Shown here: positions 39,489-48,811 of the stretch, piece after piece
Position numbering within the stretch: position 1 is the stretch's first letter
Layout of the letters: every line of letters starts with the position of its first letter
Assembly: GCF_000422625.1 (NCBI RefSeq)
Contig: NZ_AUGK01000004.1
Coordinates: 124,001 to 188,000, forward strand
Direction: 5' to 3'
From: Adlercreutzia mucosicola DSM 19490
Lineage (GTDB): Bacteria > Actinomycetota > Coriobacteriia > Coriobacteriales > Eggerthellaceae
DNA length: 64,000 nt
The notes under the pieces: model-generated
Told to the model about the DNA's origin: nothing
Databases searched by the model: none
What the model saw: only the letters and a program-made list of their open reading frames with translations
Made by a program: the position numbers and the translations under genes

Positions 39489-42152
39489 GTGGCCCGACAC
39501 TCGCAGCAAGCTAAAAACGCAGCTCAATCGAAGAAGAACGCAAGCGGCGGTGTTTCTAAAAGCGGTACGAGGCGTCCGAGCGCGGCGCGCAGCCGGGCAG
39601 TGGAGCCCGAGCCCCGCATCCTGGACGATCGCACTCGCCGCGACATGGTGGGAGTGGGCTTCGTCCTGCTCGGCATTGTGCTGTTCATCGCGGCCGTGGC
39701 GCCCACGGGCGCCATCGTCACCTCGTTTCTGTCCGAATCGCTGCACCTCGTGTTCGGGGTGGGCTGCTATATCATGCCGTTCTTCCTGGTGGCGGTGGGC
39801 GCGACGGTGCTCTACCGCCAGCAGTCCGAGCGCATGCCCCTGCGCATCACCGTGGGCCTCGGCCTCATTCTCGTGGCGCTGCTGGGCATTATCGCCCTGT
39901 TCACGCCCGTGACGCCGGGCGGCGGGGCCGATTACCTGTTCGAGTACGGGGCACTCGTGTCCCACGGCGGGTACGTGGGCGCGGCCCTGGCCTGGGTGGG
40001 GCTCACGCTGTTCGGCGGCATCATCTCGGCCATCCTGCTTCTGGGCCTGGCCGTGGGCGGCGTGATCATCATCGGATTCTCCGTGTCCGCCTTCATCGAG
40101 AAGGTGCGCGCCCGCCACGAGGCCGAATGGGCGGCCCGGGCCCCCTCTATGCCTGAGGGGCTCTTCGGGGCCATGCGCCGGGGCCACAGCGGTCGCAGCG
40201 CGTCGGGGGCGGCCGACGACTCGCTGCCCGAGGCGTCTTTCCGCCCGGGGGCAGTCACGTCGCGCTTGGCCATGGAGGAGCAGCCGCGCCGCCGCTCCCG
40301 CGCCCTCGATCCCGAAGCGGCCGGCGCCCTGACCCAGCGCCTGGACGCGACCGGCGACGGTCTCGGCGCGACGTACGACGCGCGGGGAGCTGCCGGTGCC
40401 GTGCCGGGTGCGGCGCCCCTGACCGAGCGCTTGGCCCCCGTGGCCGCGCCCGACCCGCGCGAGACTGCCGCCATCCGAGACATCTCCGCCGAGGAGCCGG
40501 CTCGTCCCATGACCCGCAAGCTCGGCCGCAAGCACGCCGAGGAGGCTCGGGCCGCCGAGGCGGCGGCAGCGGCGGCCACGGCCAACCCGCGCAAGAAGGC
40601 GACCGCCAAGCCGAAGCCCAAGAAGGAGGCCGCGGCCCCCGCGCCCTCGCGCGACGGCTTCCAGCTGCCCTCCATGGACCTGCTGGCCACCGGCGACGGC
40701 AAGCGCCGCGGCTCCACGGAGGAGGAGCTGCGGGAGGTGGCCGCCGAGCTCCAGGGCACCCTGGAGGACTTCGGCGTGTTCGCGAGCGTCGTCGGCTGGG
40801 TGGAGGGTCCCACGGTCACCCTGTTCAAGGTGGATTTGCCCTCGGGCGTGCGCGTGAGCAAGGTGACGAACCTCACCGACGACATCGCGCTGGCCCTGGC
40901 GGCTCCCGGCGTGCGCATCTTCGCGCCCATCCCCGGCACCAACTACGTGGGCATCGAGGTGCCCAATCGCGTGCGCCAGATGGTGTATTTGCCCGACGTG
41001 CTGGCCGAGGCCGAGCCGGGACCCTTGCAGGTGGCCATCGGCGAGGACGTCGAGGGCCACGCCATCGTGTCCGACCTGGCCAAGATGCCCCACGTGCTCA
41101 TCGCCGGCACCACCGGCTCGGGCAAGTCGGTGGAAGTGAACTCCATGATCATGTCCATCCTCATGCGGGCCACTCCCGCCGAGGTGCGCTTCATCATGAT
41201 CGACCCGAAGCGCGTGGAGTTCGCTCCCTACGACGGCATTCCCCATCTGTACGTGCCCGTGGTCACCGAGTGCCGCGAGGCCTCGAGCGCGCTGTCGTGG
41301 GCCGTGGCCGAGATGGAGCGCCGCCTGAAGATGTTCTCGAAGTGCGGCGTGCGCAACATCATCTCCTTCAACGAGAAGGCCCGCGCGGCGGCGATGGCTG
41401 CCGAGGCGGCCGAGAAGGACGGGGGAGAGGCGCCGGAGAACCCCTACGGCGAGCCCATTCCCTACATCGTCATCGTCATCGACGAGCTGGCCGATCTTAT
41501 GATGAACGTCGGCAAGGAGGTGGAGTTCTCCATCAGCCGCATCGCCCAGCTGGCGCGCGCAGCGGGCATCCACCTCATCATCGCCACCCAGCGCCCCTCC
41601 ACCAACGTGGTCACGGGCCTCATCAAGGCGAACATCACCTGCCGCATCGGCCTCACGGTGGCTTCCGGCATCGACTCCCGCGTCATTTTGGACTCCACGG
41701 GCGCCGAGAATCTCATCGGCCGGGGCGACCTGCTCATCTCGAAGCCGGAGTACCCCAAGCCGGTGCGCGTCCAGGGCCCCTGGATTCCCGACGAGGAGAT
41801 CGCTGCGGTAGTGGCCCATCTGAAGGCCCAGGGCGAGCCGGAGTACCATTCCGAGATCCTGAAGACCAATGTGGTGACCCTCGGCGATTCCTCGCCGGCG
41901 GGCGAGGGGGGCTCGGAGGCGGACGATCCGCTGCTGTGGGAGGCCGCCGATGTGGTGGTTTCAAGCGATTTGGGCTCCACTTCCAATCTTCAGCGCCGCC
42001 TGAAGGTCGGATATGCCCGTGCTGGACGTATAATGGACCAATTGGAAGAAAAGGGCATCGTGGGCCCCGCGAACGGGAGCCGTCCGCGCGAGGTGCTCGT
42101 GGATGCCATGGAGCTGGAAACGCTGAAGGCCTTCGAGGCCAACGACGAATAG
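39489..42152 (+). CDS. ftsK: DNA translocase FtsK/SpoIIIE
   Basis: A septal DNA pump that clears chromosomes and, in FtsK systems, activates XerCD at dif. The 887 residues have four N-terminal transmembrane helices (about 50-205), a low-complexity linker, the alpha/beta motor with Walker A GTTGSGKS near 540 and Walker B IVIVIDELADLMM near 658, and a C-terminal winged-helix gamma domain (QRRLKVGYARAGRIMDQLEE) that reads polar sequences. The GTG at 39489 fits the family start. Its presence is relevant to the dif-integrated phage at the right end. Confidence 0.95.
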   Translation: MARHSQQAKNAAQSKKNASGGVSKSGTRRPSAARSRAVEPEPRILDDRTRRDMVGVGFVLLGIVLFIAAVAPTGAIVTSFLSESLHLVFGVGCYIMPFFLVAVGATVLYRQQSERMPLRITVGLGLILVALLGIIALFTPVTPGGGADYLFEYGALVSHGGYVGAALAWVGLTLFGGIISAILLLGLAVGGVIIIGFSVSAFIEKVRARHEAEWAARAPSMPEGLFGAMRRGHSGRSASGAADDSLPEASFRPGAVTSRLAMEEQPRRRSRALDPEAAGALTQRLDATGDGLGATYDARGAAGAVPGAAPLTERLAPVAAPDPRETAAIRDISAEEPARPMTRKLGRKHAEEARAAEAAAAAATANPRKKATAKPKPKKEAAAPAPSRDGFQLPSMDLLATGDGKRRGSTEEELREVAAELQGTLEDFGVFASVVGWVEGPTVTLFKVDLPSGVRVSKVTNLTDDIALALAAPGVRIFAPIPGTNYVGIEVPNRVRQMVYLPDVLAEAEPGPLQVAIGEDVEGHAIVSDLAKMPHVLIAGTTGSGKSVEVNSMIMSILMRATPAEVRFIMIDPKRVEFAPYDGIPHLYVPVVTECREASSALSWAVAEMERRLKMFSKCGVRNIISFNEKARAAAMAAEAAEKDGGEAPENPYGEPIPYIVIVIDELADLMMNVGKEVEFSISRIAQLARAAGIHLIIATQRPSTNVVTGLIKANITCRIGLTVASGIDSRVILDSTGAENLIGRGDLLISKPEYPKPVRVQGPWIPDEEIAAVVAHLKAQGEPEYHSEILKTNVVTLGDSSPAGEGGSEADDPLLWEAADVVVSSDLGSTSNLQRRLKVGYARAGRIMDQLEEKGIVGPANGSRPREVLVDAMELETLKAFEANDE

Positions 42153-42204
42153 GGCCTCCGGACGCGGAGGCGCCTGCGTTGCAACGATATAGAGGAGTAA
42201 GACC

Positions 42205-43353
42205 GTGGCGAGACAATCATCCTTCGGGGATACGCTTCGAATGGCGCGCGAGCGCAAGGGACTCGACCTTGCGACGGCGGCCCGCAAGCTGCGCATCCGC
42301 CCGGACATCCTGCGCGCCATCGAGGACGGCGACTTCGCCCGCATGCCCCCGCGCGGCTATACCTCGAACATGGTGGGCGCCTACGCGCGGCTGGTGGGCG
42401 TGAACCCCACCGAGGCGACGCGCGCCTACCGCGACGAGGCCTATCAGTTCGAGACGGGCCGTCGACCCATGGGTGCTCGCTCCGAGCGCGGCCGCGGCGA
42501 GCGGGTGGGGGACTATCCCGAGCCGCGGCGCTCTCCGGGGCGCGCCTCCCGCGACCGCTACGACGACGGCCACGGCCGTCCGCAGCGGCCGAGCCGCAGC
42601 GCCGATCGCGGTCGCCGGAGCGGTCCGGCCCCGCAGCCCCAGTACACCAACTTGGTCCAGGGGCGCCAGGCCCCGGGCTTCACGGCCAACTTCGGCTCCA
42701 TGCTGCCGCTGCTCGTCGTGGGCGCCATCATCCTCATCCTGCTCATCGTGGTGCTGTCCTTCGCCTTCGGCAATAAGAGCGCTCCGGCCGAGGACACGCC
42801 CTCCATTCCCATCTCCGGCATGCCGAACCCCGCCGGCACCGATACGGGGTCGGATGCGAACAATCCCACACCGGATGCGCCGGCGGTGCAGCCGGTGGCT
42901 CCTACCAGCGCCAAGTTCACCTACAAGATCGCCGATGGCAAGAAGGTGTATATCGAGGTGATCGTAGACGGCAAGACCAAGGAGGCCGACACAGTGACCG
43001 GCCCCAAGGAGAACTCCTACGACGTGACCGGCACGCTGAAGTTCGTCGTGTCGGGCGATCCGTCCAGCGTCGACCTTACGGTGGACGGCGAGAAAGTGGA
43101 GCCCACCGAGACCAAGGGCGGCGTGTACTCCTACACCGTTGACTTCGCCACGGTGCTGGAGGACTGGCGCCGCGAGAACGGCGTCGGCGGCGGTACCAGC
43201 GGGGATGCTGCGGGCGGCGAGCCTGCGGGCCAGAGCGCCGACGGCGCCTCGGACGGGGCGGCGGACGGGTCCTCGCCGGGCTCGTCGCAGGGCTCCGGCT
43301 CGGGCGATTCCGGTGGTTCCGACGAGGGCTCCTCGTCGGGAAGCGGTAACTAG
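42205..43353 (+). CDS. RodZ-like membrane protein with N-terminal helix-turn-helix
   Basis: A 382-residue single-pass protein: HTH_25 domain at about 1-75 (FGDTLRMARERKGLDLATAA, then RPDILRAIEDGDFARMPPRGY), an Arg/Pro-rich linker, a transmembrane helix (about 167-189), and an outer DUF4115-like domain (KIADGKKVYIEVIVDGK), ending in a Ser/Gly tail. RodZ links MreB to the envelope in rods, but in this class the family often lies between ftsK and pgsA and its role is open. The GTG start follows GAGGAGTAAGACC. Confidence 0.85.
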   Translation: MARQSSFGDTLRMARERKGLDLATAARKLRIRPDILRAIEDGDFARMPPRGYTSNMVGAYARLVGVNPTEATRAYRDEAYQFETGRRPMGARSERGRGERVGDYPEPRRSPGRASRDRYDDGHGRPQRPSRSADRGRRSGPAPQPQYTNLVQGRQAPGFTANFGSMLPLLVVGAIILILLIVVLSFAFGNKSAPAEDTPSIPISGMPNPAGTDTGSDANNPTPDAPAVQPVAPTSAKFTYKIADGKKVYIEVIVDGKTKEADTVTGPKENSYDVTGTLKFVVSGDPSSVDLTVDGEKVEPTETKGGVYSYTVDFATVLEDWRRENGVGGGTSGDAAGGEPAGQSADGASDGAADGSSPGSSQGSGSGDSGGSDEGSSSGSGN

Positions 43354-43398
43354 AATTTCGGGCAAGCCGGCGCGCTTGCGGTACAGAAAGGGAGTTTC

Positions 43399-43896
43399 AT
43401 GGCAAAAGAGTCCAGCTTCGACGTGGTTTCCACGGTGGATATCCAGGAAGTCGACAACGCCTTCCAGCAGGCCAAGAAGGAGATCGCCCAGCGCTACGAC
43501 TTGAAGGATGCCGGGGCCGAGATCACGCTCGACAAGGGCGCGGGCACGTTGACGGTATCGGCCCCGGCCGATTTCGTGGCCGGCCAGGTCATCGACGTTA
43601 TCGGCAGCAAGCTCATCAAGCGCGGCGTCGATCTGACGGCCGTGAAGTGGGGCGATGCCATCGCCGCTTCCGGCGGCTCGGTGCGTCGCGTGGCCACGGT
43701 GGTCAACGGCATCGACAAGGACACCGCGGGCAAGATCAACAAGGACATCAAGGCCCAGAAGCTGAAGTGCAAGGTGACCATCGAAGGCGACAAGCTGCGC
43801 GTCAGCTCGCCGTCGCGCGATACGCTGCAAGAGGTGATCGCCTTTCTGAAGGGCCAGGATTACGGCCAGCCGCTCCAGTACGTGAACTACCGATAG
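43399..43896 (+). CDS. YajQ family nucleotide-binding protein
   Basis: A 165-residue UPF0234 protein, two ferredoxin-like folds, of which some proteobacterial members bind cyclic di-GMP. The start MAKESSFDVVSTVDIQEVDN and QAKKEIAQRYDLKD are diagnostic. It is preceded by AGAAAGGGAGTTTC. Its function in actinobacteria is unknown. Confidence 0.93.
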   Translation: MAKESSFDVVSTVDIQEVDNAFQQAKKEIAQRYDLKDAGAEITLDKGAGTLTVSAPADFVAGQVIDVIGSKLIKRGVDLTAVKWGDAIAASGGSVRRVATVVNGIDKDTAGKINKDIKAQKLKCKVTIEGDKLRVSSPSRDTLQEVIAFLKGQDYGQPLQYVNYR

Positions 43897-43909
43897 GACC
43901 CGGGCATTC

Positions 43910-45250
43910 ATGGGACTTTCTGCTTGCGACGGGCGTGCCGACGGCGTATCGGCACCCCGTATCTCTTTTGTGACCATGGGCTGCGCCAAGAACGAGGTGG
44001 ACTCGGCGGCCATGGCCCGCGCCCTTTCCGGCGCCGGCTACGCCGTGGTCGAGGACGTGGAGGGCGCCGACGTCATCGTCATCAATACCTGCTCGTTCAT
44101 CCAGGCGGCCACCGAGGAGAGCCTGGAGGCGATCTTCGAGGCGGCCCGGCTGCCCCGGGTGGCCGCCGGAGACGCCGCCATCGTGGTGGCCGGTTGCATG
44201 CCGGCGCGCTACGGTGACGATCTGGCCGACGAGCTGGAGGAGGCCCGGGCCTTCGTTCCCTGCAGCAAGGAAGATGACATCGTGGCCGTCGTGGAGGCCA
44301 TCGTGGGCCCGGTTCCGGCCGCGGCCGGCGAGACGGCGACGAGCGCCGGCGCGCCTGCCGAGCTGGCGCGGCCCGCGTTCTCCTACGTGAAGATCTCCGA
44401 TGGCTGCGACCGCTTCTGCTCGTACTGCACCATCCCGCACATTCGCGGGCGCTACCATAGCTTTCCCTACGAGGACATCCGCGCGGCGGTGGCCCGGGAG
44501 GTGGCGCAAGGCGCGCGGGAGATCGTGCTCATCGCCCAGGACACGGGCCGCTGGGGCCAGGATCTGCCCGGCGGGCGCGATCTGGCCTGGTTGGTGGATG
44601 CCCTGGCCGGGGCGTTCCCGGACACCTGGCTGCGGGTGATGTACGTGCAGCCCGAGGGCGTCACCGACGCGCTGCTGGCTGTGATGGCCGCGCGCGAGAA
44701 CGTCTGCTCCTACCTGGACATTCCCCTGCAGCATGTGAGCGAGCCCCTGCTGCGCGCCATGAACCGCCCCGGCTCGGCGGAGAAGTTCGCTGCCGCCATC
44801 GAACACATCCGCGCCCTGGTGCCGGACATCACCCTGCGCACGACGCTGATCGCGGGATTCCCGGGCGAGACCGAAGGGGAATTCGAGGCTCTGTGCGATT
44901 TTGTGGCCGAGGCGCCCTTCGATTACGTGGGCGTGTTCCCCTATTCCCGCGAGGAGGGCACGGCGGCCTACGATCTGCCTGACCAGCTGGACGAGGACGA
45001 GAAGGCCGAACGCGCCCAGATCCTGCGGGACGTGGCCGACACGGCCTGCGCTGCCCGGGTGGCCGCGCGCATCGGGCGGTCCTACCGCGTGCTCGTGGAG
45101 GGCGCGGAGGAGGACGGCCAGCTCTACGGCCGTGCCCAGTGTCAGGCGCCCGAGGTGGACGGCGTCACGTTCATCGAGGCCGGCGAGATCGGCTCCTTCG
45201 TCGACGTGGTGATCACCGATACGCTGCTCTACGAAATGGAAGGCGAGTAA
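43910..45250 (+). CDS. rimO: Ribosomal protein S12 methylthiotransferase RimO
   Basis: A radical SAM enzyme that methylthiolates Asp of S12. The 446 residues show the UPF0004 domain (FVTMGCAKNEVDSAAM, NTCSFIQAATEESLE), the SAM cluster motif CDRFCSYCTIPHIRGRY, and a C-terminal TRAM domain. The MGCAKN and CSFI-A wording marks RimO rather than MiaB or MtaB. It starts 13 bases after yajQ and leads into pgsA. Confidence 0.94.
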   Translation: MGLSACDGRADGVSAPRISFVTMGCAKNEVDSAAMARALSGAGYAVVEDVEGADVIVINTCSFIQAATEESLEAIFEAARLPRVAAGDAAIVVAGCMPARYGDDLADELEEARAFVPCSKEDDIVAVVEAIVGPVPAAAGETATSAGAPAELARPAFSYVKISDGCDRFCSYCTIPHIRGRYHSFPYEDIRAAVAREVAQGAREIVLIAQDTGRWGQDLPGGRDLAWLVDALAGAFPDTWLRVMYVQPEGVTDALLAVMAARENVCSYLDIPLQHVSEPLLRAMNRPGSAEKFAAAIEHIRALVPDITLRTTLIAGFPGETEGEFEALCDFVAEAPFDYVGVFPYSREEGTAAYDLPDQLDEDEKAERAQILRDVADTACAARVAARIGRSYRVLVEGAEEDGQLYGRAQCQAPEVDGVTFIEAGEIGSFVDVVITDTLLYEMEGE

Positions 45251-45251
45251 C

Positions 45252-46421
45252 ATGACCACCATCCAGCCCACCGCCCCCGAGAAGCTCTGGACGCCGGCGA
45301 ACATCGTCACCCTGATCCGCATCTGCCTGGTGTCCGTATTCGTGCTGGCCATCGTGAGCCCTTGGCCCGAGTGGATGGGGCTGCCGGACATCACCACGGA
45401 GGCCAAGCGGCTCATCGCCGCGGGCATCTTCATCCTCATCTCGTGCACCGACTGGATCGACGGCTATCTGGCCCGCAGCCGGGGCGAGGTGACCGATTTC
45501 GGCAAGTTCATGGACCCCTTGGCCGACAAGATCCTCGTGGCCGCGGCGCTGATCGCCCTGGTGGAGCTGAGCGTGCTGCCCGGCTGGCCCGTGCTGATCA
45601 TCCTGGCCCGTGAGTTCATCGTGTCGGGCATCCGCATGGTGGCGGCCAGCAAGGGCGAGGTCATCGCCGCCAGCTGGTACGGCAAGGCCAAGACGGTGTT
45701 CCAGATGATCGCCATCGTGCTGTTCTTGGCGAAGGACTCGCTCGTGTTCAAAACGGCGGCCGGGGCCTTCACCAACCCGCTGTTCGTGTTGTCGTGGCTC
45801 GTGATGGTCGTGGCCCTGGTGCTCACGATCATGTCCATGCTGGACTACCTGGTGAAGGCGCGCCATCTGCTGAAGGGTACGCCGAAGGCCAAGCCGGCGC
45901 CGTCGGCCGAGGAGCGGCCGACGGAGATCGCGGCTCTGCAGAAGTCCATCGACGCCCAGGCGGCGCTCGTGGTGGCCGCGGCCAGCCGCCGTGGCCTGAC
46001 CGTGGCCACGGCCGAGAGCCTGACGGGCGGTTTGATCGCGGCGATGCTGACCTCGGTACCGGGTGCCTCGGCGGCGGTTCGCGGCGGTATCGTGAGCTAC
46101 GTGAACGATGTGAAGGAGAAGGTGCTCGGCGTATCGGGCGATGTGCTGGGCACCCAGGGCGCCGTGGATGAGCTGGTGGCCCTCCAGATGGCCCGCGGCG
46201 CGCTGCGCGATATGGGCAGCGACGTGGCGGTGTCGGTGACGGGCATCGCCGGGCCGGCTGGGGCCGAGCCGGGCAAACCCGTGGGCACCGTGTGGATCGG
46301 CTGCGCCACGGTACGGGGCACCCACGCGACCCGCTACCAGTTCGAGGGCGGCCGCGAGGCCGTGCGCCTGCAGACCGTGCTGGCGGCCCTCCAGGTGATG
46401 GGGGAGGCCCTGGAAGGGTAG
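45252..46421 (+). CDS. Fusion of phosphatidylglycerophosphate synthase and CinA-type NMN amidase
   Basis: A single 389-residue frame. Residues 1-215 are PgsA: several membrane helices and the CDP-alcohol transferase signature DGYLARSRGEVTDFGKFMD at about 69-87, making phosphatidylglycerol phosphate. Residues 230-389 are the CinA C-terminal (PncC) domain with ATAESLTGGLIAAML and GGIVSYVNDVKEKVLGV, which deamidates nicotinamide mononucleotide. A Lys/Pro/Ala linker joins them. In related bacteria pgsA and cinA are separate neighbours between rimO and recA; here they are one gene. There is no sign of a frameshift or a start at the junction. Confidence 0.9.
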   Translation: MTTIQPTAPEKLWTPANIVTLIRICLVSVFVLAIVSPWPEWMGLPDITTEAKRLIAAGIFILISCTDWIDGYLARSRGEVTDFGKFMDPLADKILVAAALIALVELSVLPGWPVLIILAREFIVSGIRMVAASKGEVIAASWYGKAKTVFQMIAIVLFLAKDSLVFKTAAGAFTNPLFVLSWLVMVVALVLTIMSMLDYLVKARHLLKGTPKAKPAPSAEERPTEIAALQKSIDAQAALVVAAASRRGLTVATAESLTGGLIAAMLTSVPGASAAVRGGIVSYVNDVKEKVLGVSGDVLGTQGAVDELVALQMARGALRDMGSDVAVSVTGIAGPAGAEPGKPVGTVWIGCATVRGTHATRYQFEGGREAVRLQTVLAALQVMGEALEG

Positions 46422-46557
46422 GGGATCCAACCTTCGGTTTCAACGGGATGGCGCTGCGGTGCCGACGGCTCTCGGGGGGGGGTCGCTGGATCGGGGCGCC
46501 TTTTCTGTGGCGGCGTGCGGTTTGCGCGGAGCCGTCGATTGCCGTGTCTGCGGCTGG

Positions 46558-46682
46558 CTGGCGGTTGACTGGCGGCTCGCCGACGGGGTCGATGCGGGTT
46601 CGGGGCGCCTCCCGGGCGGTCGCGCGACGGCTCGGGAACGGTCGGCGCACGGTGGTTCCCGCGACGGAACTGCGGTTGGGGC
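46558..46682 (+). repeat. Dispersed intergenic repeat, copy 2 (upstream of recA)
   Basis: Part of a 392-base non-coding gap between cinA and recA. 46649-46678 matches 3827-3856 at 28 of 30 positions. It contains CGGGAAC (46632-46638) and GTTCCCG (46655-46661), perfect inverted arms, and GTTCC-N6-GGAAC (46655-46670). Confidence 0.6.
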
Positions 46683-46733
46683 CTGCTAAGATCGCCTTGC
46701 ACCGTCGGGATATCTTGAATTGGCGAAAACGTC

Positions 46734-46761
46734 TTGACGTGCATACGTTTGTTCGTATAAT
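46734..46761 (+). promoter_or_regulatory. recA promoter with embedded LexA box
   Basis: TTGACG (46734-46739), 16 bases, a perfect TATAAT (46756-46761). On the minus strand CGAACAAACGTATG fills the spacer and fits the Gram-positive SOS consensus CGAACRNRYGTTYG in its left and central part. A second CGAACAAGTGG-like half lies at about 46777-46787. Confidence 0.8.
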
Positions 46762-46813
46762 AGGGAAGAAATAGGCCACTTGTTCGTATGTGCGCCCCAG
46801 ACAAGGAGACTCC

Positions 46814-47872
46814 ATGAACGAAGATAAAGAGAAAATGCTCAAGCTCACGACCGATCAGATCGAGTCGAAGTTCGGTAAGGGCGCCATCATGACCTTGGGC
46901 GAGGGAGGGGCCGATCTGAATATCGGCGTCATCCCCACCGGCTCGCTGCCCCTCGATGCCGCCCTCGGCATCGGAGGCGTGCCGCGAGGGCGCATCATCG
47001 AGATCTACGGTCCGGAATCCAGCGGCAAGACCACCTTGGCCCTGCAGATTCTGGCCGAGGCCCAGGCTCTGGGCGGCATTGTGGCCTTTATCGATGCCGA
47101 GCACGCCCTCGATCCCGTCTACGCGGCGCGCATCGGCGTCGATATCGACGAGGTGCTCATCTCCCAGCCCGACACAGGCGAGCAGGCCCTGGAGATCTGC
47201 GACATGCTGGTGCGCAGCGGCGCCATCGACTGCGTGATCGTCGACTCGGTCGCGGCCCTCGTGCCCCGGGCCGAGATCGAGGGCGAGATGGGCGATACCA
47301 CGGTGGGCCTCCAGGCGCGCCTGATGTCCCAGGCCCTGCGCAAGCTGGCCGGCTCGCTGTCGAAGTCGAACACCACCTGCATCTTCATCAACCAGCTGCG
47401 CGAGAAGATCGGCGTGATGTTCGGCAACCCCGAGACCACCACGGGCGGCCGCGCCCTGAAGTTCTTCGCCTCGGTGCGCATCGATATCCGCCGCATCGAT
47501 TCTATCAAGCTGAACGGTGATGTGGTGGGCAACCGCGTGCGCGCCAAGGTCGTGAAGAACAAGGTGGCCCCGCCCTTCCGCCAGGCCGAATTCGATCTCA
47601 TGTACGGTGAGGGCATCTCCCGCGAGGGCTGCATCGTGGACATGGCCGTGGAGGCCGGCGTAGTCAAGAAGTCTGGCGCCTGGTACACCTACGGCGAGGA
47701 GCGGCTGGGCCAGGGCCGCGAGGCGGCCAAGCAGACGCTGCGCGAGAACCCCGATCTGCGCGACGAACTGGAGCTGAAGGTGCGCGAGGCCTTCGAGATC
47801 CCCGTTATTGAGCGCCCCGGCGACGGCGATACTTTCACCCCGGCCCCCAAGGCCACCGGCAAGAAGAAGTAG
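46814..47872 (+). CDS. recA: Recombinase RecA
   Basis: Strand-exchange protein and SOS co-protease. The 352 residues contain Walker [10 protein letters not shown], the [19 protein letters not shown] helix as [14 protein letters not shown], and the loop [20 protein letters not shown] 46814 follows ACAAGGAGACTCC; a GTG 24 bases upstream is in frame but lacks support. recX follows three bases after the stop. Confidence 0.97.
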   Translation: MNEDKEKMLKLTTDQIESKFGKGAIMTLGEGGADLNIGVIPTGSLPLDAALGIGGVPRGRIIEIYGPESSGKTTLALQILAEAQALGGIVAFIDAEHALDPVYAARIGVDIDEVLISQPDTGEQALEICDMLVRSGAIDCVIVDSVAALVPRAEIEGEMGDTTVGLQARLMSQALRKLAGSLSKSNTTCIFINQLREKIGVMFGNPETTTGGRALKFFASVRIDIRRIDSIKLNGDVVGNRVRAKVVKNKVAPPFRQAEFDLMYGEGISREGCIVDMAVEAGVVKKSGAWYTYGEERLGQGREAAKQTLRENPDLRDELELKVREAFEIPVIERPGDGDTFTPAPKATGKKK

Positions 47873-47875
47873 CCC

Positions 47876-48613
47876 ATGGCCACGAAAGCCGCCATTCTCG
47901 CCGACCTGCGGGCCTCTATGGCCGCTATCGAGCGCGGCGAGGGGAGCGGGGCGTTCGTTGCCGACAGCTCTTGCGGCGATCGCCGTGCCGCCCGTGGCGA
48001 TGCTGAAGACACCGGCGGGACCGCGGGTACTCGCGGCGCGGGCTGCACCGCTGCGCCTGCTGCCATTGGGGCGGCGGGCGGGCAGCGCGCCTCTGATGCA
48101 AGTAGTTGCGAGCTTCAGGGCGACAGGCGCGGCGGCGGCGAGAGGACGGGGGAGGCGGCCTTTCGAAAGATCCTGCGGTGGGTCTCCGTGCGGGAACGGT
48201 CGAGCGCCTATGTGCGCGAGCGTCTTGCCAAGGATGAGTTTCCCCCTGAGGCCATCGACGAGGCCCTGGATCGCGCGGTGCGCGTGCACGCCGTGGACGA
48301 TCGCCGCTACAGCGACGCCCTTATCCGCATGAAGCTGGCAGCGGGCAAGGGGCTGCGGGCCGCTGAGGCGGAGATCATCGGGCTCGGCATCGACCCGTCC
48401 ACTTTGGATGCCTGGCAGGAGCACGCCGAGCGAGGGCGCGATGCCGAGGTGCAGCGCGCCCTCGCGCTGCTGCGCCGGCGGCCGCCCCGGGCCAAGCAGG
48501 CTCGGGAGGCGGCCTTTCGCAAACTGGTAGGCCAGGGCTTTTCCACCGATATTGCCTCTTCGGCCGCCCGTTTGTGGTCCGAAGAGCATTTCGCGGACAT
48601 TGGAACCCTCTAA
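47876..48613 (+). CDS. recX: Regulatory protein RecX
   Basis: Blocks RecA filament growth. The recognisable RecX part covers about residues 95-245 with three-helix repeats: AFRKILRWVSVRERSSAYVR, then HAVDDRRYSDALIRMKL, and the last repeat ARQEAAFRKLV-like ARE AAFRKLVGQGF. Residues 1-95 are low-complexity Gly/Ala/Arg sequence not typical of the family. Tightly coupled to recA. The stop lies inside the terminator stem. Confidence 0.88.
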   Translation: MATKAAILADLRASMAAIERGEGSGAFVADSSCGDRRAARGDAEDTGGTAGTRGAGCTAAPAAIGAAGGQRASDASSCELQGDRRGGGERTGEAAFRKILRWVSVRERSSAYVRERLAKDEFPPEAIDEALDRAVRVHAVDDRRYSDALIRMKLAAGKGLRAAEAEIIGLGIDPSTLDAWQEHAERGRDAEVQRALALLRRRPPRAKQAREAAFRKLVGQGFSTDIASSAARLWSEEHFADIGTL

Positions 48614-48632
48614 CCCATTAGGGGGTTCTTTT
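48603..48632 (+). terminator. Intrinsic terminator of recA-recX
   Basis: GAACCC-T-CTAA and TTAG-GG-GGGTTC form a stem followed by TTTT. The stem overlaps the recX stop codon. Confidence 0.75.
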
Positions 48633-48647
48633 ATTGCTCGTATCGGC

Positions 48648-48764
48648 TATACTGTTCTGCGTGGCTTTATGAGCAATGTACCCCACGGGTATTTGATATA
48701 GACAATGGTATAGCATCACTATCCTTGGCTGCATACGCTCGTGCCCGTGCCACGGGCTTTTTTT
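48648..48764 (+). ncRNA. Possible short leader RNA or small RNA ahead of RNase Y
   Basis: A TATACT -10 box at 48648-48653 (weak -35) would start a roughly 105-base transcript ending at the strong GCCCGTG/CACGGGC plus TTTTTTT terminator at 48743-48764. The intervening AT-rich sequence has further stems such as CCC-AC-GGG and no gene. Either an attenuated rny leader or a separate small RNA. Confidence 0.35.
48743..48764 (+). terminator. Strong intrinsic terminator upstream of rny
   Basis: GCCCGTG-C-CACGGGC followed by seven T residues, 47 bases before the RNase Y start and about 130 bases after recX, which already has its own terminator. Confidence 0.85.
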
Positions 48765-48811
48765 ATGACTACGATTGGGCATACTAGCCCAGATGAAAGG
48801 AGGAAATCGCC

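Noticed and set aside
39291..41849. An 852-codon open frame antisense to RNase J/ftsK, and many similar long antisense frames
   Set aside because: Arises from high GC and codon bias opposite real genes; no start signal or family match.
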